A model generated the notes under the pieces. The model saw only the letters and a program-made list of their open reading frames with translations. It searched no databases and was not told the DNA's origin. DNA of 64,000 nt from Gilliamella apis (GTDB lineage: Bacteria; Pseudomonadota; Gammaproteobacteria; Enterobacterales; Orbaceae): NCBI RefSeq assembly GCF_030758615.1, contig NZ_CP132381.1, positions 2,294,001 to 2,358,000 of the forward strand, given 5' to 3'. A program made the position numbers and the translations under genes. Below, in pieces: positions 38,425 to 49,472 of the stretch (its first letter is position 1; each line of letters starts with the position of its first letter).

Positions 38425-38880
38425 ATGGATATACGCAAAATTAAAAAGTTAATTGAATTAGTAGAAGAGTCAGGTATTTCTGAACTTGAAATTTCTGAAG
38501 GTGAAGAATCAGTTCGGATTAGTCGAGCTATGCCTGCCGCAAACTATTCTGCGCCAGTGCAAAATATTCAAATTCCTCAACCAACTCCAGTTGTGGTTGC
38601 CCCAACGGTTGAAGCAGAAGTCATCGCAGATACCAATACAATTAATGGTACAACAATAAAATCACCAATGGTTGGTACATTTTATCGTACCCCTAGTCCG
38701 GAATCGAAAGCATTTGTTGAAGTCGGCCAATCGGTAAATGTTGGTGATGTGCTTTGCATTGTTGAAGCGATGAAAATGATGAACCAAATTGAATCAGAAA
38801 AAGCAGGGACTATTAAAGCTATCTTAGTTGAAAATGGTCAACCAGTTGAATTCGATCAACCGCTATTCATTATTGAATAA
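38425..38880 (+). CDS. accB: Biotin carboxyl carrier protein of acetyl-CoA carboxylase
   Basis: Carries biotin between the carboxylase and transferase halves of acetyl-CoA carboxylase, the first step of fatty-acid synthesis. The 151-aa protein has an N-terminal dimer segment ([20 protein letters not shown]), an Ala/Pro/Val-rich linker (about 50-70) and the biotinyl domain with [10 protein letters not shown] (biotin Lys near 117) plus the thumb region [12 protein letters not shown]. Followed by accC after 41 bp. Confidence 0.96.
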   Translation: MDIRKIKKLIELVEESGISELEISEGEESVRISRAMPAANYSAPVQNIQIPQPTPVVVAPTVEAEVIADTNTINGTTIKSPMVGTFYRTPSPESKAFVEVGQSVNVGDVLCIVEAMKMMNQIESEKAGTIKAILVENGQPVEFDQPLFIIE

Positions 38881-38921
38881 TCAGAAATTATTAATTAACT
38901 TAGACGATTAAGAGATTGAAT

Positions 38922-40268
38922 ATGCTTGATAAAATTCTTATTGCTAACCGCGGAGAGATTGCTCTTCGCATCTTACGAGCATGTAAAGAACTTGGAATTA
39001 AAACTGTCGCTGTTCACTCTTCGGCAGATAAAGATTTAAAACATGTTTTACTTGCAGACGAAACGGTTTGCATTGGTCCAGCAGCTTCTGCCAAAAGTTA
39101 TCTTAATATCCCTGCCTTAATTTCTGCCGCCGAAGTAACAGGCGCAGCAGCTATTCATCCAGGATATGGTTTTTTATCTGAAAATGCAGACTTTGCTGAA
39201 CAAGTCGAACGTTCTGGCTTTATATTTATTGGTCCAAAACCAGATACTATCCGCTTAATGGGCGATAAAGTATCGGCAATTGAAGCAATGAAGAAAGCCG
39301 GTGTACCTTGTGTTCCTGGTTCTGATGGTCCACTTGGTAGCAATATGGACACCAACAAACAGATTGCGAAAAAAATTGGTTATCCAGTGATTATTAAAGC
39401 ATCTGGCGGTGGTGGTGGCCGCGGAATGCGTATTGTTCGAGAAGAAAAAGACCTCGAACAATCAATCAAAATGACTAAACTTGAAGCGAAAACAGCGTTT
39501 AATAATGACATGGTTTATATGGAAAAATTCCTTGAAAACCCACGTCATATTGAAATTCAAGTGCTATCTGATGGTCAAGGTCATGCCGTTTACTTAGGCG
39601 AACGTGACTGTTCAATGCAACGACGCCATCAAAAAGTCGTTGAAGAAGCACCGGCTGTTGGCATCACACCAGAAATGCGTAAATTCATCGGCGAACGTTG
39701 TGTAAATGCATGTATTGAAATTGGTTATCGTGGTGCAGGTACTTTTGAATTTTTATTTGAAAACGGTGAATTCTATTTCATTGAAATGAATACCCGTATT
39801 CAAGTAGAACATCCAGTTACTGAAATGGTGACAGGCGTTGATCTAATTCGTGAGCAGATTCTTATTGCTGCTGGGCAACCTTTATCTATCAAGCAAAGCG
39901 ATATTGAAATTAAAGGTCATGCCATTGAATGTCGAATAAATGCTGAAGATCCAAAAACGTTTATGCCATCTCCAGGTAAAATCACTCGCTTCCATGCACC
40001 TGGTGGGTTTGGTATTCGTTGGGAATCTCATATATATGCTGGTTATGCGGTACCACCTTATTATGATTCAATGATTGGTAAGTTAATCGCTTATGGAGAG
40101 ACTCGAGAAGTTGCTATTGCCCGCATGAAAAATGCATTAGCAGAACTGGTTATCGATGGAATAAAAACCAATATCGAACTTCATATAGAAATTATGAATG
40201 ATGAAGGCTTCATGAAAGGTGGCACAAACATTCATTATTTAGAAAAGAAATTAGGTATTTATGAGTAA
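38922..40268 (+). CDS. accC: Biotin carboxylase subunit of acetyl-CoA carboxylase
   Basis: Carboxylates biotin on AccB with ATP and bicarbonate. The protein has [32 protein letters not shown] (near 80), the ATP-grasp glycine loop [14 protein letters not shown] (near 157) and [16 protein letters not shown] (near 283). The ATG at 38922 (448 aa) matches the family start; a TTG two codons earlier is also in frame. Operon accBC, with a terminator behind it. Confidence 0.97.
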   Translation: MLDKILIANRGEIALRILRACKELGIKTVAVHSSADKDLKHVLLADETVCIGPAASAKSYLNIPALISAAEVTGAAAIHPGYGFLSENADFAEQVERSGFIFIGPKPDTIRLMGDKVSAIEAMKKAGVPCVPGSDGPLGSNMDTNKQIAKKIGYPVIIKASGGGGGRGMRIVREEKDLEQSIKMTKLEAKTAFNNDMVYMEKFLENPRHIEIQVLSDGQGHAVYLGERDCSMQRRHQKVVEEAPAVGITPEMRKFIGERCVNACIEIGYRGAGTFEFLFENGEFYFIEMNTRIQVEHPVTEMVTGVDLIREQILIAAGQPLSIKQSDIEIKGHAIECRINAEDPKTFMPSPGKITRFHAPGGFGIRWESHIYAGYAVPPYYDSMIGKLIAYGETREVAIARMKNALAELVIDGIKTNIELHIEIMNDEGFMKGGTNIHYLEKKLGIYE

Positions 40269-40269
40269 A

Positions 40270-40299
40270 AATAAGCCCTCACTACGTTGAGGGCTTATT
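40270..40299 (+). terminator. Terminator of accBC
   Basis: AATAAGCCCTCA and TTGAGGGCTTATT form a long stem around a short loop directly after the accC stop. The T-run is weak. Confidence 0.8.
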
Positions 40300-40334
40300 G
40301 CTGTATAGAAGTAAATAAAGTATAGGTAACACAT

Positions 40335-40973
40335 ATGAAGAGTTGGAAAAAAACCGCTGAGGAAATCTTAACATTAGGCCCTGTTGTACCGGTTATTGTT
40401 ATTGAACGTTTAGAAGATGCTGTTCCATTAGCAAAAGCATTAATTGCTGGAGGAGTTAAAGTTCTAGAGGTTACATTAAGAACTGAATGTGCACTTGATG
40501 CCATTAAAAAAATCATCAAGGAAGTGCCTGAAGCTGTAGTTGGTGCAGGAACAGTAACCACTGTTGAACAACTTAAACAAGTAACTGAAGCTGGTGTTGA
40601 ATTTATTATTACACCAGGGATTACAGATTCAATTTTAAAAGCAGCAGTTGAAGGGACAGTTCCTGTTATTCCTGGAATAGCAACAATTTCAGAATTATTA
40701 ACCGCTCAAGAATATGGTTTGACTGCATTAAAATTCTTCCCAGCAGAAATCAATGGCGGTGTTGCGGCGTTAAAAGCTTTTGCTGGTCCTTGTGGTTATA
40801 TGAAGTTTTGCCCAACTGGCGGTGTAAATCCGAAAAACTATCGCGATTATCTAGCTCTTGATAATGTACTATGTGTTGGTGGAACTTGGTTTATCCCTAC
40901 CGATGCAATAGCTAAAGGTGATTTTGCTAAAATCACTGAAATGGCTAAAGAAGCGGTTGCCGGTGCTAAATAA
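40335..40973 (+). CDS. eda: KDPG/KHG aldolase (Entner-Doudoroff)
   Basis: Class I aldolase splitting 2-keto-3-deoxy-6-phosphogluconate to pyruvate and glyceraldehyde-3-phosphate. The 212-aa protein has [18 protein letters not shown] (near 18), [10 protein letters not shown] with catalytic Glu (near 45), VGAGTVTT (near 70) and the Schiff-base Lys in TALKFFPAE (near 133), at the usual length. No edd is next to it; it sits alone behind accBC. Confidence 0.93.
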   Translation: MKSWKKTAEEILTLGPVVPVIVIERLEDAVPLAKALIAGGVKVLEVTLRTECALDAIKKIIKEVPEAVVGAGTVTTVEQLKQVTEAGVEFIITPGITDSILKAAVEGTVPVIPGIATISELLTAQEYGLTALKFFPAEINGGVAALKAFAGPCGYMKFCPTGGVNPKNYRDYLALDNVLCVGGTWFIPTDAIAKGDFAKITEMAKEAVAGAK

Positions 40974-40980
40974 TACTTTT

Positions 40981-41008
40981 CCGCCGACATTGGTCGGCGG
41001 TTTATTTT
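40981..41008 (+). terminator. Terminator of eda
   Basis: CCGCCGAC and GTCGGCGG pair around a 4-nt loop and are followed by TTTATTTT. Confidence 0.88.
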
Positions 41009-41028
41009 GATTCGCTATTCTGATTTAA

Positions 41029-41802
41029 TTAACTTCTAAGCCCTCTGCCACTTTCAATAAATTTCCACGCTAACAGATATAATATACTGACAAACAGTAA
41101 TAACATTGAAAAAGTAACTATCAATGACACATCACTAACACCTAAAAAGCCATAACGAAAACCATTAATCATATAAACAATTGGATTAAGTTTAGAAACC
41201 CATTGCCAAAAAGTGGGTAACATGGTGATTGAATAAAAAACGCCCCCCAAATAAGTTAACGGAGTCAGTACAAAGGTCGGAATAATGCTAATATCATCAA
41301 ATGTCTTGGCAAATACTGCATTTAATAACCCTGCTAATGAAAACAAAATTGAGGTTAGTAATAAGGTGAAAATGACAAAAGGCCATGAATAAACTTGGTA
41401 TCTTACAAACAATAGCGACACAATAGTAACTAAAACGCCTGTTAATAAGCCACGCATGACACCGCCACCGACATATCCCAAAATAATAATATGAGTAGGC
41501 ACTGGTGCAACTAATAGCTCCTCTATATTACGTTGAAATTTAGCACTAAAAAATGAAGAACAAACGTTAGTATAAGAGTTTGTAATTACCGACATCATAA
41601 TTAAACCGGGGACAATAAATGCCATATAGCTAAAACCACCCATGTCTCCAACTCGAGAACCAATCAAATTACCAAAGATAACAAAATAAAGTGACATAGT
41701 AATAACTGGAGGAATCAATGTTTGGATCCAAATCCTTAAAAATCGGGTAACTTCTTTACGCCAAATACTTTTTAAGGCAATCCAATATAAATTATTCATC
41801 AA
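41029..41802 (-). CDS. yadH: ABC-2 transporter permease YadH
   Basis: Inner-membrane permease of an ABC-2 exporter. The 257-aa protein has six hydrophobic helices and the family stretches PVITMSLYFVIFGNLIGSR (near 32) and PLTYLGGVFYSITMLP (near 180). It overlaps yadG by 11 bp, so the two are made together. The pair is conserved in gammaproteobacteria; the substrate is not established. Confidence 0.9.
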   Translation of the reverse strand: MMNNLYWIALKSIWRKEVTRFLRIWIQTLIPPVITMSLYFVIFGNLIGSRVGDMGGFSYMAFIVPGLIMMSVITNSYTNVCSSFFSAKFQRNIEELLVAPVPTHIIILGYVGGGVMRGLLTGVLVTIVSLLFVRYQVYSWPFVIFTLLLTSILFSLAGLLNAVFAKTFDDISIIPTFVLTPLTYLGGVFYSITMLPTFWQWVSKLNPIVYMINGFRYGFLGVSDVSLIVTFSMLLLFVSILYLLAWKFIESGRGLRS

Positions 41803-42736
41803 TAGCTCCTTTAGCTTTTGTATCGTTATGTAATAAATCTACAAATAATTCTTCTAGTCGATTGGCTTTATTACGAACACTAATCACTTTAATATTTTGT
41901 TGATTGAGTTGTTCAAATAGTTGATTTAATCCATGTTGTTTATCTACACTGACTTCTAACATTCCCGATTCGACCTCGGTATAATGATAACCTTGAAGAT
42001 AGATTGGTGTAGCTGTTGGTACATAATCAATGATGATTGTTTCGGATTGACTTTTTGCTAGCAGATCACGCATTGATGAATTAGCAACTAATTCACCACG
42101 CTGAATAATACCTATGTGGCGACATAGCATTTCAGCTTCTTCCAAATAGTGAGTCGTTAATATAATGGTAATACCTTGACGATTAATTTCTCGTAGAAAA
42201 TCCCACATAGAACGGCGTACTTCAATATCAACCCCTGCGGTTGGTTCATCAAGAATGAGTAATTTTGGTTCATGGATAAGTGCTCTAGCTATCATCAGCC
42301 GTCTTTTCATTCCACCGGATAACATACAGGCTCGACTGTGTCGTTTATCCCACAAATCCAAAATACGTAGATATTTTTCTGCTCGTTGCAAAGCTAATTT
42401 GCGTGGCAAGCCATAGTAACCACCTTGATTGGTAACAATTTGTAAGACTTCTTCAAATTGGTTAAAGTTGAACTCCTGCGGGACCAGACCTAATTGCCTT
42501 TTTGCATTAACAACATCGCGGTCTAAATCATATCCAAAGATTTTAACCTGCCCAGAGGTTTTGGTAACTAAAGAACTAATTATACCAATGGTGGTTGATT
42601 TACCTGCACCATTAGGACCGAGCAAAGCGTAAAAATCCCCTGCTTGCACGGTTAAATTAATTCCTTTTAATGCTTCTACACCATTTTTATATTTTTTCTT
42701 GAGCGCTATGAGCTCTAGTGCGGGCGTTGATGACAT
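41792..42736 (-). CDS. yadG: ABC transporter ATP-binding protein YadG
   Basis: ATPase partner of YadH. The 314-aa protein shows Walker A LLGPNGAGKST (near 40), the signature MLSGGMKRRL (near 142), Walker B LLILDEPTAG (near 162) and the H-loop ILTTHYLEEAE (near 195), then a C-terminal extension typical of YadG-like ATPases. It lies alone with yadH, divergent from mog. Confidence 0.92.
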   Translation of the reverse strand: MSSTPALELIALKKKYKNGVEALKGINLTVQAGDFYALLGPNGAGKSTTIGIISSLVTKTSGQVKIFGYDLDRDVVNAKRQLGLVPQEFNFNQFEEVLQIVTNQGGYYGLPRKLALQRAEKYLRILDLWDKRHSRACMLSGGMKRRLMIARALIHEPKLLILDEPTAGVDIEVRRSMWDFLREINRQGITIILTTHYLEEAEMLCRHIGIIQRGELVANSSMRDLLAKSQSETIIIDYVPTATPIYLQGYHYTEVESGMLEVSVDKQHGLNQLFEQLNQQNIKVISVRNKANRLEELFVDLLHNDTKAKGAIDE

Positions 42737-42886
42737 AAAATGAATCCTAACTCTTTAATTTGTTATTTATATAATATGATATCATGTTTGACCGATCGAC
42801 AATATTGTTATGATTTTAAGATTAATTCAATTTTTAATGCTAACAATATAATTATTAGATAAATATAAGATTAAGGATTGCAGGTT

Positions 42887-43465
42887 ATGATCAAAATTGG
42901 TTTGGTTTCAGTATCGGATAGAGCATCACAAGGTGTTTATCAAGATGAAGGTATTCCAGCGCTGTTATCATGGTTACAGACAGCCTTAAAAACACCATTT
43001 ATTACCGAACAACGTATTATTCCTGATGAACAACTAATCATTGAAGAGATTTTATGCGAATTGGTAGATAAGTTGCAATGCCATCTAATATTAACTACTG
43101 GCGGTACAGGGCCAGCAATTAGAGATGTTACTCCAGATGCAACCTTAGCAATTGCTGACCGATTAATGCCAGGTTTTGGCGAACAAATGCGGCAAATTAG
43201 TTTGCATTTTGTTCCTACGGCAATTTTATCCAGACAAGTGGGTGTCATTAGAAAGCAATGTTTAATTTTAAACTTACCAGGCAGGCCTAAATCAATTAAA
43301 GAAACCCTTGAAGGCGTGAAAGATGAACAAGGAAATACTATTGTCACAGGTATCTTTGCAAGTGTTCCATATTGTATTGATTTATTAGATGGTCCTTATA
43401 TCGAAACTCATAATCATGTTGTTCAAGCTTTCCGACCTAAAAATGCTAGCAAATCTAATCTTTAA
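42887..43465 (+). CDS. mog: Molybdopterin adenylyltransferase Mog
   Basis: Adenylylates molybdopterin to prepare molybdate insertion. The 192-aa protein begins MIKIGLVSVSDRASQGVYQD and has TTGGTGPAIRDVTPDAT (near 70) and SRQVGVIRKQCLILNLPGRP (near 115). The ATG at 42887 has AAGGA 9 nt upstream and fits; a TTG three codons earlier is in frame but within the ribosome site. It implies molybdenum enzymes in this organism. Confidence 0.94.
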   Translation: MIKIGLVSVSDRASQGVYQDEGIPALLSWLQTALKTPFITEQRIIPDEQLIIEEILCELVDKLQCHLILTTGGTGPAIRDVTPDATLAIADRLMPGFGEQMRQISLHFVPTAILSRQVGVIRKQCLILNLPGRPKSIKETLEGVKDEQGNTIVTGIFASVPYCIDLLDGPYIETHNHVVQAFRPKNASKSNL

Positions 43466-43657
43466 TTTTATGCAAACATCATGCATAATTATGTAAATTA
43501 ATCTTTTAACAGCGCTGGTATGATAATAGCAACATTACCTCAATGGCAAATAATGACGTTATTTAAGATGATAATTAGGTAATTTTAGATAACGAGTTAA
43601 TATGATTAATAAACACTACTGGCGTAATAGGCCATAAATTTAATTTAAAGGAACAGT

Positions 43658-44116
43658 ATGAAACAAAATGATCTCACTAAAACTTTTAAAGAAATGTTAT
43701 TACAAGAAAAGTTTAGTTCTCAGATAGGTATCGTACAGGCCTTACAGGAACAAGGGTTTGATAATATAAATCAGTCCAAAGTATCCAGAATGTTAACCAA
43801 ATTTGGCGCAGTAAGAACTCGCAATGCAAAATCTGAAATGGTCTACTGCTTACCAGCCGAAATGAGCGTACCAACCACTAGTAGTCCACTGAAGAATTTA
43901 GTATTGGATATTGATTACAATAGTTCAATGGTCGTTATCCGTACCAGTCCTGGCGCAGCTCAACTAATTGCTAGACTTTTAGATTCAATTGGTAAATCAG
44001 AGGGAATTTTAGGCTCTATTGCTGGTGATGATACGATTTTTAGCACTCCAACTAAAGATTGTTCGGTTAAGAAACTGTATCAAACTATTATTGAATTATT
44101 TGAGCGAAGCTTATAA
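43658..44116 (+). CDS. argR: Arginine repressor ArgR
   Basis: Hexameric, arginine-responsive repressor and cofactor for plasmid dimer resolution. The 152-aa protein has the winged helix ([29 protein letters not shown], split over 22-50) and the C-terminal arginine-binding domain with [14 protein letters not shown] (near 105) and [10 protein letters not shown] (near 125). An AT-rich imperfect palindrome near 43481-43498 upstream may be an ARG box; this is weak. Confidence 0.93.
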   Translation: MKQNDLTKTFKEMLLQEKFSSQIGIVQALQEQGFDNINQSKVSRMLTKFGAVRTRNAKSEMVYCLPAEMSVPTTSSPLKNLVLDIDYNSSMVVIRTSPGAAQLIARLLDSIGKSEGILGSIAGDDTIFSTPTKDCSVKKLYQTIIELFERSL

Positions 44117-44230
44117 AAAAGAATTTATTTTAAGCCAGACCAATAATTTTTTTTAATATTTAAGCTATTGACACACTTGGTTAAATCGTTAATCCTATAT
44201 AACACTGATTTTGTAACCAATATTACAAAA

Positions 44231-44450
44231 AAAAGAAGAGGCGCATTACTCAGGTAGATCATTTTAGGAACTGGAGCCGTAAAAAGATGATTAAGGGGGT
44301 GTAATGCCGAGGTTCGATTGTTATTCCAGAAAGCAATTGAATCGGCTACAAGGGCTGAATCCCTTGGGTTGTCACCCTAACAGGTGGAGCGCTTCACGGT
44401 ATGTGTTTTTTTAAACGGTAGTAATGCATGCCCGCTCTATCTCTGTTAAA
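44231..44450 (+). promoter_or_regulatory. Lysine riboswitch (L box)
   Basis: The leader of lysC contains AGAAGAGGCGCATTACTCAGG (44234-44253), GGAGCC near 44273, AAGGGGGTGTAATGCCGAGG (44295-44313), the GGCTACAAGGGCTGAATCCC region (44344-44363) and TTGTCACC followed by GGTGGAGCGCTTC (44369-44396). All are core elements of the lysine aptamer, in order. Binding of lysine is expected to lower lysC expression. The exact 3' edge is approximate. Confidence 0.95.
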
Positions 44451-44477
44451 AATAAGAATTTTTAATATGAGGAATCC

Positions 44478-45839
44478 ATGGAAACATCATTTATAATTGC
44501 TAAATTCGGTGGTACTAGCGTTGCAGATTATCCAGCAATGGTCAACAGTGCCAATATTGTTCTAGCTAATCCTAATGTCAAAGTTGTCGTATTATCTGCC
44601 TCAGCAGGTATAACCAATTTATTGGTAGCATTAGCTGAGGGTCGTGATGCCAATGTCAGAGCAAAACACATCGCCAAAATTCAATCAATTCAATATAATA
44701 TCTTAGAAAATCTACCTGAAAATCAAGCTCTACGCACTGAAATTGACCAAATTATTGCCAATATTGCTTCATTATCTGAAGCCGCAAGTTTAGCAACCTC
44801 ACCGGCATTAACCGATGAATTAGTTAGCCATGGTGAAATAATGTCATCAAAACTGTTTGTTGAGATACTAAAACATCAACAAAAAAATGCCATTTGGTTT
44901 GATGTCCGTAAAGTAATGCGCACCGATGATAAATTTGGTAAAGCAGTACCGAAAATTGATGAAATCAAACAACTCTGTTGTGCACATTTAAAATCCCTCA
45001 ACCCAGAAACTATCGTCGTTACTCAAGGATTTATTGGCAGTGAAAGTTCAGGTAAAACCACAACTTTAGGTCGAGGCGGAAGCGATTATACCGCTGCTTT
45101 ACTTGGCGAAGCATTAAATGCTACCCAAATTGATATCTGGACCGATGTTGCTGGTATTTATACCACCGATCCTCGGATTACCTCTGCTGCAAAACGTATT
45201 GATGAAATATCGTTTGCCGAAGCCGCTGAAATGGCCACTTTTGGAGCTAAAGTTTTGCACCCAGCAACACTAGTACCAGCAGTGCGTAGCAATATTCCGG
45301 TATTTGTTGGATCAAGCAAAGCACCACAAGACGGAGGAACTATTGTCTATAATACTCATAGTATTAAATCTTCATTACCTTCGTTCAGAGCATTAGCACT
45401 TCGTCGTCAACAGACATTATTGACTTTAACCAGTTTAAATATGCTACATGCACAAGGCTTTTTAGCTAATGTATTTAATATATTGGCAAAACACAATATC
45501 TCGGTCGATTTAGTGACAACATCTGAAGTCAGCATTGCATTAACCATTGATACCACAGGCACAAATACCAATGGTAACAGCTTATTAACTAAAGCGTTAT
45601 TTGATGAGTTATCAACGGTTTGCCATGTTGAAGTTGAAGAAGATTTAGCGTTGATTGCTATAATTGGTAATAATCTGACCTCAACTAAAGGTATAGCAAA
45701 AGAAGTTTTCGGTGCTTTAGATGATTTTATTATTCGTCTATGTTGTTACGGTGCTAGTACGCATAATCTTTGCTTACTAGCAAGAAGTAATGATGCAGAA
45801 GATGTGATCAAAGTTTTACACAAAACTATTTTTGAATAA
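44478..45839 (+). CDS. lysC: Lysine-sensitive aspartokinase III
   Basis: Phosphorylates aspartate, the first step to lysine, threonine and methionine. The 453-aa monofunctional protein starts METSFIIAKFGGTSVADYPAM with the kinase KFGGTS motif, has TLGRGGSDYTAALLGEALNA (near 197) and two ACT domains after about 300 (LTLTSLNMLHAQGFLANVF). The upstream lysine riboswitch supports the isoenzyme call. GAGGA precedes the ATG. Confidence 0.96.
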   Translation: METSFIIAKFGGTSVADYPAMVNSANIVLANPNVKVVVLSASAGITNLLVALAEGRDANVRAKHIAKIQSIQYNILENLPENQALRTEIDQIIANIASLSEAASLATSPALTDELVSHGEIMSSKLFVEILKHQQKNAIWFDVRKVMRTDDKFGKAVPKIDEIKQLCCAHLKSLNPETIVVTQGFIGSESSGKTTTLGRGGSDYTAALLGEALNATQIDIWTDVAGIYTTDPRITSAAKRIDEISFAEAAEMATFGAKVLHPATLVPAVRSNIPVFVGSSKAPQDGGTIVYNTHSIKSSLPSFRALALRRQQTLLTLTSLNMLHAQGFLANVFNILAKHNISVDLVTTSEVSIALTIDTTGTNTNGNSLLTKALFDELSTVCHVEVEEDLALIAIIGNNLTSTKGIAKEVFGALDDFIIRLCCYGASTHNLCLLARSNDAEDVIKVLHKTIFE

Positions 45840-45849
45840 TGACTTAATG

Positions 45850-45872
45850 GGAGCGATTATATTATCGCTCCT
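45850..45872 (+). terminator. Hairpin behind lysC
   Basis: GGAGCGAT and ATCGCTCC pair around TATATT; the T-run is weak. The following interval to 46181 is AT-rich with no gene. Confidence 0.65.
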
Positions 45873-46181
45873 TGCAAATAATGATATTAATCTTCACTTA
45901 AGCAATACTAAAAATTTCTAGAATATTTGAAAAAATAATTGTAAACTACACTCAATATTTGTATGGAAGGCTATTGTTGGTAATGCTGTGACATACATTT
46001 ATCGCTACACAGTTCTTAGTATTAATCATTTTTCTTCATTCTTTGATAACAATTTTTTTAAAGCTGTAAATATTACGTTTTATTAATTAGTTATATCTTT
46101 CACAACGATTATTTTCATCTTCAATATGTTTTAAGCTATACAAAAAGTAACTTTTAACTTAATTAGACGAAGGAAACTATC

Positions 46182-46424
46182 ATGGGTATTTTAAGCTGGA
46201 TTATTCTAGGATTAATTGCTGGATGGATTGCTAAGTTTTTTATGCCATTAGGACAAGTTGGTGTGCTTAAAACCATTCTACTTGGTGTGGCAGGTGCATT
46301 AGTTGGTGGTTACATTAGTACATTCTTCGGTTGGGGTAGTGTAACTGGTTTTAACTTCCCAAGTTTATTTATTTCGGTTCTTGGCGCTATTTTATTGATT
46401 TATATTTATCGGTTAATAAAATAG
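46182..46424 (+). CDS. GlsB/YeaQ/YmgE family stress membrane protein
   Basis: The 80-aa protein, starting MGILSWIILGLIAGWIAKFF, has three hydrophobic helices and Gly-rich turns (GVAGALVGGYIST near 35), the pattern of the transglycosylase-associated family (YeaQ/YmgE). Inner membrane; often stress-induced. GAAGGAAAC precedes the start. Monocistronic, with a hairpin terminator after it. Confidence 0.88.
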   Translation: MGILSWIILGLIAGWIAKFFMPLGQVGVLKTILLGVAGALVGGYISTFFGWGSVTGFNFPSLFISVLGAILLIYIYRLIK

Positions 46425-46437
46425 AATTATTTAATAA

Positions 46438-46467
46438 AATGACGAGGACATTTACTCGTCATTTTAT
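46438..46467 (+). terminator. Terminator of the GlsB/YeaQ gene
   Basis: ATGACGAG and CTCGTCAT pair around an 8-nt loop, followed by TTTTAT. Confidence 0.8.
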
Positions 46468-46650
46468 ATCAGATTCAATCAAATCCTCTTCTAACAATTT
46501 TAATCTGCACTGATTAAACCATAAACAATTTTAATACAATCACTATTTGTACTGTTTTTAATCTTTAAGATTAGCAAAAGTCATTCCGCCATACTCTGAT
46601 TTTTGTTATATTAACGATTAATCACAATCTGACATGAGCAGTAATTTATA

Positions 46651-48042
46651 ATGTTAAAAATCTTTAATACACTAACTCGAGAAAAAGAGATATTTCAACC
46701 TATTACAGCTAATAAAGTTGGACTATATGTCTGTGGCGTTACCATTTATGATCTTTGCCACATTGGCCATGGTCGTACTTTTGTTGCATTTGATGTTGTT
46801 ACTCGCTATTTACGTTTTTTAGGTTACGATCTGACTTATGTGCGTAATATTACCGATGTCGATGACAAAATCATTAAACGTGCGCTTGAAAATGGCGAAA
46901 CCTGCGATGAATTAACAGATCGCATGTTAAAAGAGATGTATGCCGATTTTGACGCACTGAATATAAAACGACCTGATGTAGAGCCTCGTGCAACTCGTCA
47001 TATGTCGCAAATTATCGAGCTTGTAGAAGAGTTAATCAAAAAAGAGCATGCTTATATCGCTGATAATGGTGATGTCATGTTTTCTGTCGATAGTGATCCT
47101 AACTACGGCATTTTATCACGTCAAAATTTAGAACAGTTACAAGCAGGCGCTCGCGTTGATGTCGTTGATGTAAAACGCAATCCAATGGATTTTGTGCTTT
47201 GGAAAATGTCAAAACCTAACGAACCGAGTTGGGATTCTCCATGGGGTAAAGGCCGACCAGGTTGGCATATTGAATGCTCGGCTATGAATAGTCATCAGTT
47301 AGGCAATCATTTTGATATCCATGGTGGCGGATCTGACTTAATGTTCCCACATCATGAAAATGAAATCGCCCAATCAACCTGTGCCCATAATGGTCAATAT
47401 GTAAATTACTGGATGCACTCAGGTATGGTGATGATTGACCAAGAAAAGATGTCTAAATCACTTAATAATTTTTTCACCATTCGTGATGTATTAGAGCATT
47501 ATGATGCAGAGACTGTGCGTTATTTTTTATTATCAGGTCATTATCGTAGCCAGCTTAATTATAGTGAGGAAAATTTAAAGCAAGCTAGAACTGCTTTAGA
47601 AAGACTTTATACTGCTTTACGAGATACTGATACTAATTATCCACATAACACGCCTGATAGTTATTATTATCGACAATTTTGTCAGGCAATGAATGATGAT
47701 TTCAATACTCCAGAAGCATATTCAACCTTATTTGACTTAGCTCGAGAGATAAATAAAGCTAAAGCAGAAAATGATATGCAATTAGCCAATGAACTTGCTG
47801 CTGAATTACGCTATTTATCTTCTGTACTTGGTTTACTTGAACAAGATCCAGTTAAATTTTTACAAGGTAGTAATCAGGATGATAGTGAAACACAACTCAT
47901 TGAAGCATTAATTAAACAACGTAATGATGCTCGTGCTAGTAAAAATTGGGCTTTAGCTGATGAGGCACGAGATAAACTCAATCAAATGAATATTATTTTA
48001 GAAGACGGTGCTAACGGCACAACTTGGCGTAAAAAAAGTTAA
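46651..48042 (+). CDS. cysS: Cysteinyl-tRNA synthetase
   Basis: Charges tRNA-Cys. The 463-aa class I synthetase has zinc-binding [16 protein letters not shown] with the HIGH motif (near 28-38), GWHIECSAM (near 205), HHENEIAQS and the KMSKS motif (near 268). The length equals E. coli CysS (461). Start ATG at 46651 has a poor ribosome site (GAGCAG). Confidence 0.97.
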   Translation: MLKIFNTLTREKEIFQPITANKVGLYVCGVTIYDLCHIGHGRTFVAFDVVTRYLRFLGYDLTYVRNITDVDDKIIKRALENGETCDELTDRMLKEMYADFDALNIKRPDVEPRATRHMSQIIELVEELIKKEHAYIADNGDVMFSVDSDPNYGILSRQNLEQLQAGARVDVVDVKRNPMDFVLWKMSKPNEPSWDSPWGKGRPGWHIECSAMNSHQLGNHFDIHGGGSDLMFPHHENEIAQSTCAHNGQYVNYWMHSGMVMIDQEKMSKSLNNFFTIRDVLEHYDAETVRYFLLSGHYRSQLNYSEENLKQARTALERLYTALRDTDTNYPHNTPDSYYYRQFCQAMNDDFNTPEAYSTLFDLAREINKAKAENDMQLANELAAELRYLSSVLGLLEQDPVKFLQGSNQDDSETQLIEALIKQRNDARASKNWALADEARDKLNQMNIILEDGANGTTWRKKS

Positions 48043-48057
48043 TGCAATAAACCTAAA

Positions 48058-48092
48058 ATCCCCTAGATTTAATAAAAAATTACTAGGGGATA
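48058..48092. terminator. Bidirectional terminator between cysS and trmJ
   Basis: ATCCCCTAG and CTAGGGGAT form a perfect 9-bp stem around a 16-nt AT loop, between convergent genes. Confidence 0.75.
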
Positions 48093-48098
48093 GATTAA

Positions 48099-48857
48099 CT
48101 ATTTTTTATCTATTGAGGTTAAAATTCCCCTTAATATATTCAGTTCTTGTTGTTCAATACGGGCACGAGTAAATAATCTTCGTAAACGCCCCATAATTTG
48201 TCCCGGATGATTAGGATTAATAAAACCTGTTTGTAATAAGGTTTGCTCTAAATGCTGATAAAATCGTTCAATATCTTGATCTTTAGGATATTGTATGTCA
48301 TTTACATTCTGATCAACTAATTGTGATAATGAGTCTTGAGCAGACAACATCGACATCCTGATTTCGTAACAAAGAACTTGTACTGACATTGCTAAATTTA
48401 AAGAGCTATAGTCAGGATTAGCAGGTATACCGACATGGAAGTGGCATTTTTGTAATTCATCGTTAGTTAACCCAACTCGTTCCCGACCAAAAACTAAAGC
48501 CACTTGAGCATGATGAGAAGCTTCGGCAATTATTTTATCCCCGCACTCTTTTGGTGTTAAATTTGGCCATTGTAAGCTTCGTGGCCGAGCACTAGTACCA
48601 ATAACTAAAGAACAATCGGCAACAGCTTCTTCTAAAGAGGAAAATATTTGTGCCTGTTTGATAATATCACTGGCTCCAGCTGCCAGAGAAATAGACTGAG
48701 AGTCTGGCTTTATTATCGGATTAACCAAACAGAGATTAGTTAATCCCATGGTTTTCATTGCACGAGCTGCAGAACCCATATTACCAGTATGGGAAGTTTC
48801 AACTAAAACAATCTTAACATTATTTAAATAGTTCACATATTCCTCATTAAATAACAC
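48099..48857 (-). CDS. trmJ: tRNA (cytidine/uridine-32-2'-O-)-methyltransferase TrmJ
   Basis: SPOUT methyltransferase modifying position 32 of tRNAs. The protein has [22 protein letters not shown] (near 18-39), [14 protein letters not shown] (near 122) and the knot motif [18 protein letters not shown] (near 144). The frame starts at ATG 48857 (252 aa), but a GTG at 48836 with GAGGA just upstream gives 245 aa, closer to E. coli TrmJ (246). The C-terminus has the usual helical extension. Confidence 0.92.
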   Translation of the reverse strand: MLFNEEYVNYLNNVKIVLVETSHTGNMGSAARAMKTMGLTNLCLVNPIIKPDSQSISLAAGASDIIKQAQIFSSLEEAVADCSLVIGTSARPRSLQWPNLTPKECGDKIIAEASHHAQVALVFGRERVGLTNDELQKCHFHVGIPANPDYSSLNLAMSVQVLCYEIRMSMLSAQDSLSQLVDQNVNDIQYPKDQDIERFYQHLEQTLLQTGFINPNHPGQIMGRLRRLFTRARIEQQELNILRGILTSIDKK

Positions 48858-49087
48858 AACTTATACTTCAAATTAACACAAATAAACTACAGTATATAAT
48901 AAAAAATAGTTTAAAAGCAGTTTCACAAAGGTTAATCGTAACTAGAGATTCATTATTTTAGACAAAGTTCACAAAAAGTTTAATCAAATTGAAATAACCT
49001 ATTGACGAATTGCAAAAAATTTGTCAATGTAATCAATAGAATAATTATATTAGCTCAATTTGTAAGTAAACATAGTGGAGGTCAATT

Positions 49088-49420
49088 ATGACTTTAAGTA
49101 TTACCAGTAAACAAATGGATATTACCCCTGCAATTCGTAGCTATCTAGAAGATAAGTTTTCGAAATTAGATAAATGGAGAGCACTGTTAATTAACCCTCA
49201 CTTTATTTTATCTAAAGAACCTGATGGATTTATTGTTGATGCGACAATTGCAACCAAAGGTTCGCCACTAGTTGCTTCCGCTAAACACTCAGATATGTAT
49301 GCTGCAATTAATGACTTAGTTGCTAAACTTGAAAAACAACTGAATAAAATCCAACATAAAGGCGAATCTCGCCGTGCATTTGACAGTATAAAAAATACAG
49401 TAGTTGAAGAAGAATATTAA
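49088..49420 (+). CDS. raiA: Ribosome-associated inhibitor RaiA (YfiA/HPF family)
   Basis: Stationary-phase protein that binds the 30S A/P-site region and blocks translation. The 110-aa protein starts [20 protein letters not shown] with FSKLDKW near 25 and [25 protein letters not shown] near 75, the family core. TGGAGG precedes the ATG. It is followed by pheA, the conserved raiA-pheA order. The short final extension favours RaiA over HPF. Confidence 0.93.
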   Translation: MTLSITSKQMDITPAIRSYLEDKFSKLDKWRALLINPHFILSKEPDGFIVDATIATKGSPLVASAKHSDMYAAINDLVAKLEKQLNKIQHKGESRRAFDSIKNTVVEEEY

Positions 49421-49438
49421 TTAATAATTCAAAAGTCA

Positions 49439-49472
49439 TAAAAAGGCACTTTAATAGTGCCTTTATTTTTTA
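49439..49472 (+). terminator. Terminator between raiA and pheA
   Basis: AAAGGCACT and AGTGCCTTT pair around TTAAT and are followed by ATTTTTT. No pheL-type Phe-rich leader peptide was seen before pheA. Confidence 0.85.

Noticed and set aside
42777..42790. ATGATATCAT palindrome between yadG and mog
   Set aside because: Short and AT-rich; no known factor fits, no second copy seen nearby.
43481..43498. ARG-box-like palindrome upstream of argR
   Set aside because: Only a loose match to the consensus; common in AT-rich intergenic DNA.
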